Positions 36,151-47,745 of a stretch of 64,000 nt of DNA are shown piece after piece. Numbering within the stretch: the first letter of the stretch is position 1; the number at the start of each line of letters is the position of its first letter. The notes beneath the pieces are model-generated. The model was not told the DNA's origin. It made no database searches and worked only from the letters and a program-made list of their open reading frames with translations. The stretch spans positions 62,001 to 126,000 of the forward strand of contig JACATO010000592.1 in the NCBI GenBank assembly GCA_018389105.1, given 5' to 3'. The translations under genes and the position numbers were made by a program. The DNA comes from Nautilus pompilius (Eukaryota; Mollusca; Cephalopoda; Nautilida; Nautilidae).

Positions 36151-38699
36151 TACCATCTTATGTGGTCGTCATCTAAATTTGAATCTGAAGCTCAGCTCAG
36201 GCTAAAGTCTGAAAGGGTACATAGTTCCTAATAAAGTGGTGTGTGTGTGGGTGGTAGGAAGGCTTTGTAATCTGTCATACATCCAGAAGAATTGCTTAAG
36301 AGAAGTCTTTTTGTCAGGGCACTTCACAAGCCTGATGTGTATCCCATAGAAAATGTGAAATTATCAATAAACCTGTTGTCCACTGATGTGAATGTGCTGG
36401 AAACAACACTCACCCTTCTGTGGCAAAATCTAAATGACGGTGATTCAGAACTTTATTGATTCTACGTCAAACCAACCTTGGGCTCTGCATGCTGCACGTG
36501 GTAACTCTCTCTGGCTAGCAGATACTGGTTTTCCTGTTTCTTGCTTGTTTTGTACGTGTGGTGATGCTTAACGTACAACATTAAATGTTACCCCTGTTTT
36601 GAAGGTTCTAACATAGCAGATCAATACTATGGGAGTCATCGAGATAAACTAATTTAAAAAGAAAATAATTTTGAATATTAGGACAAAAGATGAAAATCTT
36701 TGTAGAAAAAAAACTGAACACAGTTTCTTAGGTAGTGTTACTTGTTTGTAAGATTATTTGCTAAGTTGACAAAGAGAAGCTGTAACTAAAAGATTTACTT
36801 TATTTGATCCATTGCAATTTTAAAGTTGAAAATTAAATTAGATAAAAGTCTAAAACTCATTTAAATTTTATTTTTTTTTTATATTACTGAAGCAAATTTC
36901 TCAAGTTTATATTTAATAACCCCCCCCTTTTTTTTTCTTCCATATTAACTCTCTGCCAAACACACCAATGTGCCAACTTCCTATCTGCATGTTGATAAAT
37001 AACATTAACTTGTGACCATTTGGAAAAAAGTTAATAATATTTACACTACTATTTATTGGTTTGATGAAAAATTTTTAATATTACTGTTAGGTTCACAGAA
37101 ATAGCGTAGAGGTGAATGGAGGTAGTTGTAACAGTACCAGGGATTTCTAATTAAATTTATAGATAAGACTAGGTCAGAGCATGCGGTTCATTATAGATAG
37201 CCTCTTCTATATATTTAATTAGGAATTACTGATGCTCTCCTATCATTAGTTGATTTCTGCGCACATGCTCTTGTGGGTATAGTCTCATGTGGAGTGGGAG
37301 ATAAGAAATGAACTTAGAAAGTTGGGATTTTATTTACAGTCATTCCATTATACCAACTCTTTAAGTGTATAATAACAATAAAAAAAAAATGTTTAGCCTG
37401 CTGTCATTCAAAATTTTTCTTTTTTAGGTTCTTGAAAACTAATGAAAATGGTTGCCACTAGTAGTAGTAATATATTTATGAGAATTCAAGAAAAACTACT
37501 AAAAGTTTAGAATTTATTATGAATTTTGCTGTTGTTTAACATACGACATTCTAAATGTGAAAAAAAGATGATGAAACTCTGCTTGTCCAAATATCAAGTT
37601 TCAAAATTTATCAGTAAAAATATATCTTTCTGCCAAGATTCCTTTGTCTGAAAATAGGTGCAGTCCATGTTTGGTTAGACTCATTTTAGTTTCTTTTATT
37701 AGACAGGATTTATCATAAATATTTTACAGCCTTACACCTCATACAGAATGATTTTCTTTGCTGCTGCTATTCCCTAAAGTCTCATGAAAATATAAAATTC
37801 AATATTGGTGTCAGGGTACAGAGAACACATTTTCACCAGAGGGCCTCATCTTTCAGCATTAAGTTGCATTTATAATCATTATATTTTCAGCGGGATACTG
37901 GGAGACATCAGAGTCCACTGTGTTATTTATAACTAAAACATTAGCAAGAAGATCCATTCATTTCTTCCCTGTGTAATCTTCTTACCATAAGACCTGATGG
38001 TAGAGCTTAGAGATTGTGAAATACCATATTACGTTGGAATAAACCAATATTCCATACTCATTCTGTGTAGCTTTAATGCCAAGCTTTATTCAAAGTGTAA
38101 TTAATTTTGCCAGCACATATAATAGACAGATAGCCCTGATACATCTGGGGTATAGTTCTTTCTTCATGTTGACAACCATGATTATAAAATTATGAAAAAT
38201 GATACTGTAGAAGATGGAGATTGTTAGTATCAATTGAAGCAGATGCTCCTGGAAAATGGCTTCCTCACCATGAAATGACAGGCCAAGTTCATAAATTTTA
38301 TGTCTAATTATTTTGTTTTCATTCGCTTCAATCTTGGCCAAGGCAAATGAATCATAACATGGTCCTATTACTGCATCCAGATATGAAATTAATCTCAGCA
38401 ATTTAGTCACTGACTTGCCCAGTCTATGTCAATCACAATTTCTTTATTAAAGATCAGTAGGAAGGAAGGTGAGTTGGAGAAAATAATTACGCTGAAAGTT
38501 GTCATTTTCAAACCCCTGTTCACAACATACTGCTTATCAAATGCACCCTGGACAAGGATCCATAACTCCATAGTTCAGTCAGCAGACGGCTCCACAGATG
38601 GAGATGAAATAGAAAGGCATGGTGCGCAGAAGGGAAAATATTGATCCAACTTATCTCTATAAAATGGCATAACATAATCTAATGCTCATTTCAACAGAA
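36151..38699. other. AT-rich noncoding stretch
   Basis: No supported gene. A direct copy of a TGTTACCCCTGTT-like motif at about 36587 matches 35166-35178 and may belong to the element at 34561. The 106-codon minus frame at 38090-38410 has no recognisable motif and no splice support. Confidence 0.45.
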
Positions 38700-39790
38700 T
38701 TGCTAGAAAAAATGAGTAATTACCTTTGGCGCGCACATTGATTTGTGAGACATCTAAGCCACAGTGCCTCGTTGTGTCAGTGAGCGATTGACCTTTGTAT
38801 TACCATTGTATGTTCCATGTCAAACTAAAATATGAAATTCTGACTACAAGAGGAATAGGGTCTGTCAGTAAGTGGCAGTCTGGTCTGGGAGAATGATACG
38901 ACGGTTGAAAAATCTGGGCTTTTATAGCAGCAAACACTTTACTGCAGCTGGTTTTCTCACGGGGAAAGATCCATGCAGCAGGCCATTTGAAGCAAACCCT
39001 TTCCTGACCCTGGGGGCAACTGCTGAGTGTGGGTTAAATAGTTTAGCTGAGAAGAAGCAATTAAAGGAGGAAAAGCTGAGAACAGGTCATCGCAGTCAAC
39101 TGATGGAGGTGAGCGAACCTCAACAAGGCAATATGGTGACCAGAGATGACTGCTAAGTGATTGTGAGTAAGCTCAATGCACTGAGATGTTGCAGGCCTGT
39201 GGGGATTGTCGCTTCTTTCCCCGAACAGAAGCCAGCTGATGGTGGCAAATTTGCTACATGAACATATTGGCACCCACAGGGCAATCACAGCTCTCATATC
39301 TCACAGGAAATACCCTACTGCCTTCGACATCCCTTCTACAAGCAATTTCATGACATTGTCAGTGGAAATCATGTAGACTTTTGCTCCAGAGCAAACATGG
39401 ATCGATGAAATCACTTACAAGATAAATTTATGTCGCATATGAAAATCCAATTTTTGTCAGGTTTGCACTGGCTGCTGTATGATTTAGTTTGGAGTGGTAT
39501 GTTTGCAGGACATGACACCAATCAGCGTGATATTGAAATCTGAGTTTTCTCTTCTCACCAGGCCTGTCTTTGTGCACTGAACCATAATATAGATAGCATC
39601 TTGTCATCTGCCCTTGCCGATTAACCCATAATTAATAAACAGGTTTATTGTATCGCCTGGGGACTTCCACGAGCAATACCGCTCATCAGTAATATTGAAG
39701 ACTGAAGTATCATTTTGTAGGCTGGGGGAAAAGGGCAGAGATGCTGCAAATTCCAGCTGCTAGTTTATTAAATATACCAACTAGGCAGGA
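38700..39790. promoter_or_regulatory. Cluster of candidate conserved noncoding elements
   Basis: About 1.1 kb is markedly less AT-rich and less repetitive than its flanks, yet no frame longer than 94 codons survives and none has a motif. It includes GAGACATCTAAGCCACAGTG, CGTTGTGTCAGTGAGCGATT, and at about 39620-39690 CCCATAATTAATAAACAGGT followed by TTATTGTATCGCCTGGGG. The last holds overlapping homeodomain-like (TAATTA) and forkhead-like (TAAACA) cores. A cluster of enhancers is the simplest reading; an old repeat of unknown type is the alternative. Confidence 0.35.
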
Positions 39791-42519
39791 GGGGGTGAAC
39801 ACATGTTAGAGATGGGAAGAAATAGAGAACATTTAAATACATATTATTTTAATTAAATTTAGGGATGCATAAGAAAGTATGACAAGAATCGTGTGTGTGT
39901 GTATATGTTAGTTATCTGGCTGATTGTTAGGATGGTAAGCTTTTAATAGTTTGAGGATTGCATGAATAACTGACTTTGTTTACAATACTCAGTCATGCAG
40001 CTTCTTTGTTTCTATTTACTGTCAGTCATCTATTACCTATACACTAGTTTGTTTCACTAACGTTTACTTGTCGTGGCCTTCCCCTCCAACAATTTGATTA
40101 ATGTTGCATTTTATCCAATCTGACACAGTTTGTCTTTTTGCATTTCCAATCAATTTGGGTCAGAGATAACTGTCAATATATTCAGTCAATCTGCAAGAAA
40201 TGTAATTCTTTCTTTTTTTTTAAAAAAAATTCTTTCTCTTCTTTTTGGAAATGGTAATTCTAATAGCATAATTAATTGTGTTATTAGAATTAAATATTCA
40301 ACATGCAAGATTTGTTTCTTAGAGGTTTTTTTTTTTTTTGTTGGAGAAACTGTTTTAATGATTTGTTCAGCATCTTCCCTTCCCATCTGACATTTAATAT
40401 GGTGATTTTTAAAGCAGAATGGCAATTTTTTTGCTTTTCTTCCTACTGATTGACGTGGAAATTGTCATCATTGTTGACTTATATTTAATACTGGATATTT
40501 GTTCAGATGCATAAAGTAAAAAAAAAAAAAAAAGGATTTAAGGAGAATTAATTTTAATTTTTAAGAATGTAATCATATGTATATTTTTAAAGAGAGAAGC
40601 ATTTTGGCCGTGTTTAATTCTTTATTAATTGTGTATGAAAAGCAAAAGCTGATAGGTTTTTTGTTTGATTTAATATTCCCATTTAGAGAAAGCCTTTTAA
40701 ATATTCGTACAATCTGATCTGCATTTTTTCTTGCTTACCTTTTCCTTTTTTTGTTGTTGTTGTTTGTTAATTTATATTAAGAAAATTGTGAATTTTGACT
40801 TTTACTGCAGTAAGAAAGATAATTTCTACCCATTGAATTTTTATTAGAAAGAACAAAACAAGACTCAGCGTGTTTTTGTCTAGTATGATATTGGTTTAAA
40901 AGAATTTGGGAAAACACACAACTAGAATTGTATTTCAGCCAGAAATAAAACTAACATATGCCTCAAGTGATAAAATAATCACCACCCCCCCAAATGTGTG
41001 TGTATTAGTATTGCTGCAGTAATGAAATAAGAGTGTAGATGCAGTATTGCTAAGGAAGTGTGGTCGGAGCTCAGTTATAGCACGCGTCCTCTGCTTTATC
41101 TTCCAGGTTCTTTAGCATTTAGAAATGAATTTGAAATGAATTGCCTTTGGAAACTGTTAGGAACTTTAATTGTAAAAGTTTAGCAAAGTTTTACATGTTT
41201 GTTTAAATAGGAAATAGAAATCATATTGTTGTTTTTTTATATGGCAGATACTAAATTAGAAAATTCAGTGTCAGGGAAGAATCTAGGAGGGAGGGTTATT
41301 ATTAACAACAACAACAACAACAAAAAAATCTTTAATGTGCAGAGAAACACATTTTAACTGCTAGCAAAGCTAATACAGAACTAAGAATAATTAACCAAAC
41401 AATAAATGTAGAACTAAAGACCTTTCAGTGTTCTTGGTTCATCATCTGATGTTTGTCTTTGGTTGAATGTGTACTGCAGGCATGTAGTATATATTTAATG
41501 AAGGGTTTTCAAGCATTTAGAATATGCTGAATGATTTTAAAATATTAGACTGATTTAGTTGGAGTATCAGGGGGCATCTGATGGGGCTTTTGAAAATAAT
41601 TAAGAATTTTCAGCAAGTGGGATATCACAAATTCTTTTAGCAAGAATCACTATGGCATGTTATTAAGAAAAACCTTTTTGTTTTTGTTTTTTTAAAAAAA
41701 ATTGTGGATGAATGGAATATATTACCAGTGGTAGCTGTTAATAGTGTCAGTGCGAGCTAGTTTAAAAATTAAATTGATGAGGTTTTCTTTACCCAGGATC
41801 GCAGAAATCATGTTTAAACTACATTAGTTTAGATAACACTGGAAGAAAAACTTGAGAAATACATCGGCTAAAATAAGATGCAGGGAAGAAACAGAAGTGA
41901 ACTTGAGGTCTCTTGAAGTAATTACAGTGGAGATTTTTTTGTTTAAAGAAAAGTTTGTATGGTACATTAATAATGTTTTTGTTGTTGTAAATATATAAGC
42001 TAAGCACGTCAGTTTTAAAGTTTAACCAACATTACTGGGTTAGCCCTCCATGCTGCTCCATTGATCTAGCATAATGACCTGTGTTTAAACCCAACCTGTT
42101 CTTAGTAGCATCGTCATTGTAAAGTTTTATGTAAGAATGTTGGTGGGTGGTTTTACAGTGTGCTAAACATACAACTTTGACTGGGCTCCAGGTATTGTGA
42201 TTTGGAGAATGATCGATTCTAATGTCGAGAATGTGTCCGGCTCAACAGCCTTTAGAGTCAGAAAAAAATTGTCTAATTTTAAGCTTGATGAGAAAAATCA
42301 GGCTTGTAATAAAGAATATATGTATTTATAAGCCAGGTTAAGAAAGAGAAAGTTTGATGATGCTTGATCCTTTGTTGTTGGTTTCTTTCAAGGTAAAAAA
42401 TAATGTTGCCAAATATAGTTTTAAGTAACTTTTCTGCTTTAAAAAAAAAAAAAATTTTTAACTTTGTTCAAGTAATGCATTTTATTATAGAAAATCTTTG
42501 AATTTGTTGTTGTTTACAG
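39791..42519. other. AT-rich noncoding stretch
   Basis: No gene can be supported. T and A tracts dominate (40320-40340, 40520-40534), and an (ACA)n-like tract lies near 41307-41323. A possible tRNA-like head near 42045-42105 is too degenerate to call. Confidence 0.45.
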
Positions 42520-42765
42520 AACATCGAGAGCAAGATCCAGGATCATTCAAATGAAACCTGTCTGGATACAACTATGGCAATTCTGTTTTTAGCTGGGCTT
42601 CACTTGAACGACCCCAGTACTTTCTGCTTGAAAACATCTTGTGCACATCAATTGTTTGTTTACCTGTATTTCAGTTCTCTAAGATGGACTCTCATGGTCC
42701 TCTACAACAGAACCAAATGGTTTTTTTTTAAAAAAAATATAAGCCCCAGACAAGATTCAGTCTGA
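42520..42765 (+). other. Candidate exon overlapping dispersed repeat copy 2
   Basis: An acceptor-like TTGTTGTTTACAG ends at 42519 and is followed by 81 open codons (starting NIESKIQDHSNETCLDTTMA) to TGA at 42763-42765. However, 42540-42595 matches the dispersed repeat at 8158 and resembles the one at 51638. The open frame may therefore be repeat sequence rather than a host exon. The protein is unidentified. Confidence 0.2.
42540..42595 (+). repeat. Dispersed repeat, copy 2 of 3
   Basis: TTCAAATGAAACCTGTCTGG, then ATACAACTATGGCAATTCTG. It matches copy 1 at 8158-8230 over about 40 bp and shares the TTCAAATGAAACCTG start with copy 3 at 51638. Confidence 0.45.
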
Positions 42766-43299
42766 ATAAAATAATTAATAATTAAAGGTAATTTCTGTTA
42801 TGTTATAAATATTACCAGGTGTAGTTAACTTAAATAAATGAAAAGGTTTTTTTTTTTTTGGTATGGAAATTATAAATAATAGACACTCTGACAGATGAAT
42901 GAGCTAGTTAATAATGGATATAATTGGAGGAAACACGTGATATTTAATACAAAATTATGGAAATATCCAAGGACTGTTAACAGAGTAGAATAGGCTTGGG
43001 ACTTAATGATGAATTAAAACTTTTTTTCTTTTTTTTATGAAGCTCAAATTATGCTTTTTATGTTCAATACACATTTATTCTGATCACAACTTATTTAACT
43101 CTCTTAATGTCAAATGATCCTCCCTCTTAATTACTTGTTTCTTTTAACAGTAGAAAATTTCCTTCTGCTGGTTGGCAAGAAATAAACATGAAGTGGAGTT
43201 AATTTTTGTGTGTGTGGGTGGGTTAGTGGTGTAATTATGAAATGAAAATAGAAAACCCTTTTTTTTTTTTGTTTAAAAAAAAAAATTAGAAGTGAAAAT

Positions 43300-43445
43300 G
43301 GGCCACATGTCTGGAACCTGTTGACCAGTGCTCGGGAGCTTGAGCTGTGACTTTCTTAATCACCCAGCTGAATAAACTTTTAAATACTCAGCTAATTAAA
43401 TCTCTGAGCAGATAAGTTATTGTACACCATCTTTGGTAACAACAC
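43300..43445. promoter_or_regulatory. Candidate conserved noncoding element
   Basis: A non-repetitive patch between A/T tracts. It contains GGGCCACATGTCTGGAACCT, a region with GAGCTTGAGCTGTGAC, and CTCAGCTAATTAAATCTCTG with a TAATTA homeodomain core. There is no open frame. Confidence 0.28.
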
Positions 43446-45784
43446 CTGAGTACATACATCAGAAAGCAGCAAGTTTACCCAGAGGAAAGTAAAGCAATAA
43501 GTAAAATTAGAAAAAAAAAAAAAAAAAAAAGAAAATTTGTTTTAAAATCTGGATGGATGATATCTACACGATTTTTTAAAGAACCACCCTAAAACAACAG
43601 AAAAAAATATCTGAGTATTTGAGATCTGCATCCTCATCTACACTGCAAGTCAAAAGTAGTTATATATCATTTTGTTTTTCATTATTACCTGCATATCAAG
43701 GTATACAAAAGTTAACCTTAAATTACTGTGTTGAATATTATGTAAGTGAAGATGTTGGGAGATGACACTTCTTTAAATTCTTATCATCCTACCACTTTTA
43801 GTTTTGAAATTAAATTTAAAACATGGTTATGATTCACCATGCAGCCATTAACATTAGCAGATGATTATTTCACAACCAATTAGCAGTTAGTTTTCTTTAC
43901 TAATCTCTTGTAAAACCAGGAATTTTTTTTTATGGTTACCACTATATTGTTTTTTTAGGCTGTCAGATTGAGCTAATCACTGCTGGGTTCAGATCTAGGT
44001 TCCCACTGCAAGAATATGGCAGGCTACTACAGAGCTTTACTGCAAGTTGTTTGTAATTTTTTTAAAAATGTTCAGTGGCTTACATCTTATAAGTCGTCTG
44101 GGTTTCATTGAGTACATTGTTATCTCTAGGTGCAGAACTATGATTGAATCATTTTGGTATAAAGTATTCATTTCAGTAATCGATATCATATCTGGTCTGG
44201 TTAGTCAAATAATAATCAAAATAAGAAGCTACTTTACTGACCATTTTTGTAATATACTGAAAATCTAATTAAAAAAAAAATATGAGCAAACAAAGTTCTT
44301 TTCTATTTAGAATTAACTGAAAATGAAAATGTATAAAAGCAGTGGAGTATTGCTTCTAAAGAATTACCTGTAGATTTACACTGCTGTTATTTTATTTTCC
44401 TTTTCTTTATTAAAGACTCCATGTAGCTGAAATCTGTGTTTGAATAAAGTTGATTATTTACTCATCCCTGGTGATGGTTAATGGACAGTAGTTTTTCATT
44501 ACAAAAAAAAAAAATTGTATAACAAGTTCACAATTAAAAATGGTTTAAAATTATGAACATAAACTTAACCTCTTTTCAGTAAGTTTTCAAGGAAGATAAA
44601 ATTTATCTCGTTCCCATAACTCATGTGACTTAAACCAAATTTTAACCCATTAAAGAGCATGCCCATATGTTTGGAGAGGCTAGGCATTGATCATGACAGA
44701 GCAGTCACATAAATGTTTCCACTGTTTTGTGGGCAATACGTGTACAGGTTTTCTGTGGCCTGCAAAACCTTGGGAAAAAAAATGCACAAGACTTGTACAA
44801 AAGGTTAATGAGATTGTAATAGTAAATTATTCCGTGAACCCATCTTTTTGTTAGTAGAAGTTAGATTAGACTTTGAACAGCTGCATTTGGTCAGCTTTCC
44901 ATGATATATATAAACTAATTTAAGAAGAGAAATACTTTATAAATCTATAAACTAGATGTTACTATATTTAAGTGACATTTTCCTTTTTTAATAAAAGGAC
45001 ATGAAATTTGTGCATAACAATACAATAATTTACCTGTGTAAAAGAGACATAGATGTATGCTATTTTTTTTAGACTTACATTCTGTAGATACAGAAACTGA
45101 TCAGTATGCAATTATTTTTATTTATACTTAATCAAAAATATTATAATAAATTAATAAATGTAGTAATGTGCTGGTGTATAACATTAACATTGGTAATGGT
45201 AAAGTAACATGCTTGTAATGTTTGCTTTCTTAATTTTGGTATGTGGTACAATGGATACAAAAGAACAGTGGCACACATTTAGAAATGAGAGAGAATAAAT
45301 ATGGCTTTGAAAAGACTGATTTTGTACTCTCTGCATTCATTTTGTTTGTGTGATTAAGACAGCACCAAGTTGTTGCTTTGTTTTAATTTGATATTCAACA
45401 AAAATTTTAGTTTTGTATTAAACCAGAAAAAATGTTTCTTTGTTATTTTTTTAACATTAAGAAATATCAAGTAGTAAAATTCACGTATGTTTGATTTTCT
45501 ATGTTTTAAAATAATTATATTATTTCTTTAAAATTATTATTGTCAATTATCTGCATAAATTTTTTTCTTCTTCCCATCTTGCTGCAATTAGGAGTTTGTT
45601 GATGGAAATGCTGGCCCAGTCTTTTTCTCCTCAGTGTAGAATGTTTGCTTTTGCTGGCCATTTCTAATATCTGTCAACAGAGAGGGTGTGTTTCTGCAAA
45701 GAAAAGAACATGATAGGATAGGGCCCTTTTAATATTTGGGTCATCTGTTGGTCTTATCTTTTTCTGTTCTTCCATTTGCTTTAG
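43446..45784. other. AT-rich noncoding stretch
   Basis: A 20-A tract lies at 43511-43530 and other A tracts follow. No supported gene. Confidence 0.5.
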
Positions 45785-45933
45785 ACCGTAAAAAGTTTTT
45801 TCCTCAATTAGAAGCCATATTCCAGAAAGACCTTCCAGAACATAGCAGTTGGTTTCACTTGGATGCTGAAGAGATGGAGTGGGTGGGGTGGGGTGGGTGG
45901 TGGCTGTTGCCAGCAGAAGATCTGACCACATAA
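45785..45933 (+). other. Candidate exon, unidentified
   Basis: After a pyrimidine-rich acceptor (TTCTTCCATTTGCTTTAG ending 45784), 48 codons are open, starting DRKKFFPQLEAIFQKDLPEH and continuing SSWFHLDAEEMEW. The reading looks protein-like in its first 35 residues and then runs into a GGGTGGGG repeat and a stop. No donor site or family is recognised. The longer minus-strand frame over the same bases (45674-46012) has no motif. Confidence 0.22.
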
Positions 45934-47504
45934 CTAAAGAGGGTAATTTCGAGAGAGCTTTTTCTCTCTCTCTCGGCATCTGCCTAAATAGACATAGTGG
46001 CTTTGATTTCAACTTACATTTATAATTAAGTGACAGTTAGCGCAGAATGTCAACTAGAACCTAGTCTCTGCATGCCAGACTTCCTATATTTTTCTCTCCA
46101 GAAACTTTTGACATACCATTGCATCCTCATCTCTGAGAAAAATTCTCTCTCCCGGATATCTATTGAAAGGGTATCACAATATTTCCATTAGAGTAATCCT
46201 ATCCATCTAAAAACAAATGCTTCTGTTCGCCAAAAACCGTTCTGATTTTTTAGATTTCATTTATTCTAGCCTTGTGCATATGCTGAAAATCTGAAGTATG
46301 GACTTCCCTAGATAAACCTGACAGCCTTGTTTCAAAGTAAACTTGACACGAAATTCACATTTATGTATCACCCATAACTACTGAAGCATCTGACATTGGT
46401 AGCCCCTATTCTTGAGTTTCAAGAGGAGTCCAGTTACAAAAAATATCCATTTCTCTTCATCATTTCCCACTCAGATTGAGAGGGCTTCATTTTTGCTTGT
46501 CCTACTTCCGTTTCCAAATATCCTTGTGAATGTTTCAGCATAATCAAGTGAATATTTTATTCTGCCCCCCCCTCAAGTTATAATCTGAATTTGTTTCCCT
46601 AAAAACTCTTCCAACATCTAAAAGCTCTCCTGCCTATGGATGCCTGGCACCATGTTACATTTCTTTCTTCTTGCTTGCTCTCTCTGCAGCAACTGCCATG
46701 CTGATTCTGCTGCTGCCACTTCTACACACTCGAAGAAATCCATCAGCCTGAAGCTAAAAGATTTTATATAGATGACATCGATTACACTTACAGCTTAAAT
46801 ATAATATTGACTTTTGGATGCTTAAGTGAACTGAAGAGGAATGTCTGAATGAGTCTATTAGAACAGTTACAAGAAATTATGGAAAGTGGCAAATGGTAGC
46901 CATAAACTTATATCTTAAATGCATCAGCCAGTAAAACTAATGTTGGAAACTTTATTAATTCATTATTGATTTCTTCTCCTTTTTTAGCACTATTTCTCTG
47001 CATGATTAGCATTCTTTTAATTCAGTTTACTACAATTATACTGAAAAAAAAATATATCAAATTGCTCTACAGATTTTTATTAGTTAAATTAATTTTATGC
47101 AGTTAAATAAAAAAATTATATTAAATTTTATTGTTTGAACTATATCAGATCAGATTTAAAGAGCAAGCATTAATAAATAAAACCCCCTTCATTTTGTGAT
47201 AGAGGCTTAACTATGTTGTGCAACCAGTAAGAAGTTTGTGTTTGGCAGATGGCAATAGCTTGGTGCCAAGAAGTTTGGTAACCTTACCATATTTGTAACA
47301 GAGCTTGTTATGAGGCTTTCCCATGGCAAATAATAAAACTGTTATGAAGTTTGATATTATATACACTTGTTGAGTCAGGACAGCAGCAGATTGCTGTGCT
47401 TAAGATATACATTCAAAGTTAGGGTTTTGAGGTTGGTTGGTTGGTTTTATGCCTATAAGGATGACTGGTGGGTGCTGCGGTTTTTTATTAGGAAAGATGG
47501 ACAA
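45934..47504. other. Noncoding, partly higher complexity
   Basis: The segment 46030-46760 is less AT-rich, but all six frames are broken every 20-50 codons and nothing is recognisable. It may be an old repeat or regulatory sequence. The rest is AT-rich filler. Confidence 0.4.
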
Positions 47505-47745
47505 TCCTGTGTCATTGGGGGGCCCTAGCACCTTTGACTTCAGCAGGGATATCCCTATTAGAACTCCTCAGTTTCCAGATGTGAGAGGAAAAAGCTGTGC
47601 TCAGAAAAAAAGCTGACATAGACAGCTGGTGAAGAGGAGGGAGGAAAAACCATGCCAGGTAATGGACAAAACTGAGGCAATCCTGACAGAGATTTGATTT
47701 AGGGCCCTTGACTTTAGTACCCCATTGGACTGACTGCCTGCCTGA
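47505..47745 (-). repeat. tRNA-derived SINE, copy 1
   Basis: On the minus strand a degenerate tRNA-like head (CAGTCCAATGGGGTACTAAA; B-box-like AAATCAAATCTC) is followed by a body containing CCTGGCATGGTTTTTCCTCC and a CACATCTGGAAACTGAGG block. The body aligns with the copy at 52400-52665. Confidence 0.55.

Noticed and set aside
38090..38410. 106-codon minus frame
   Set aside because: No recognisable domain, no splice signals and AT-rich flanks; treated as a chance frame.
42040..42110. Another tRNA-like head (GATCTAGCATAATGACC ... GTTTAAACCC)
   Set aside because: The B-box is poor and no matching body was found.
43965..44035. GGGTTCAGATC B-box-like motif
   Set aside because: There is no clear A-box at the right distance.
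45674..46012. 112-codon minus frame over the candidate exon
   Set aside because: It runs through GGGTGGGG-type and CTCTCT repeats and has no motif; the plus-strand reading looks more protein-like but is itself weak.
46030..46760. Suspected degenerate coding region on the minus strand
   Set aside because: Frames break every 20-50 codons and no family motif could be read.
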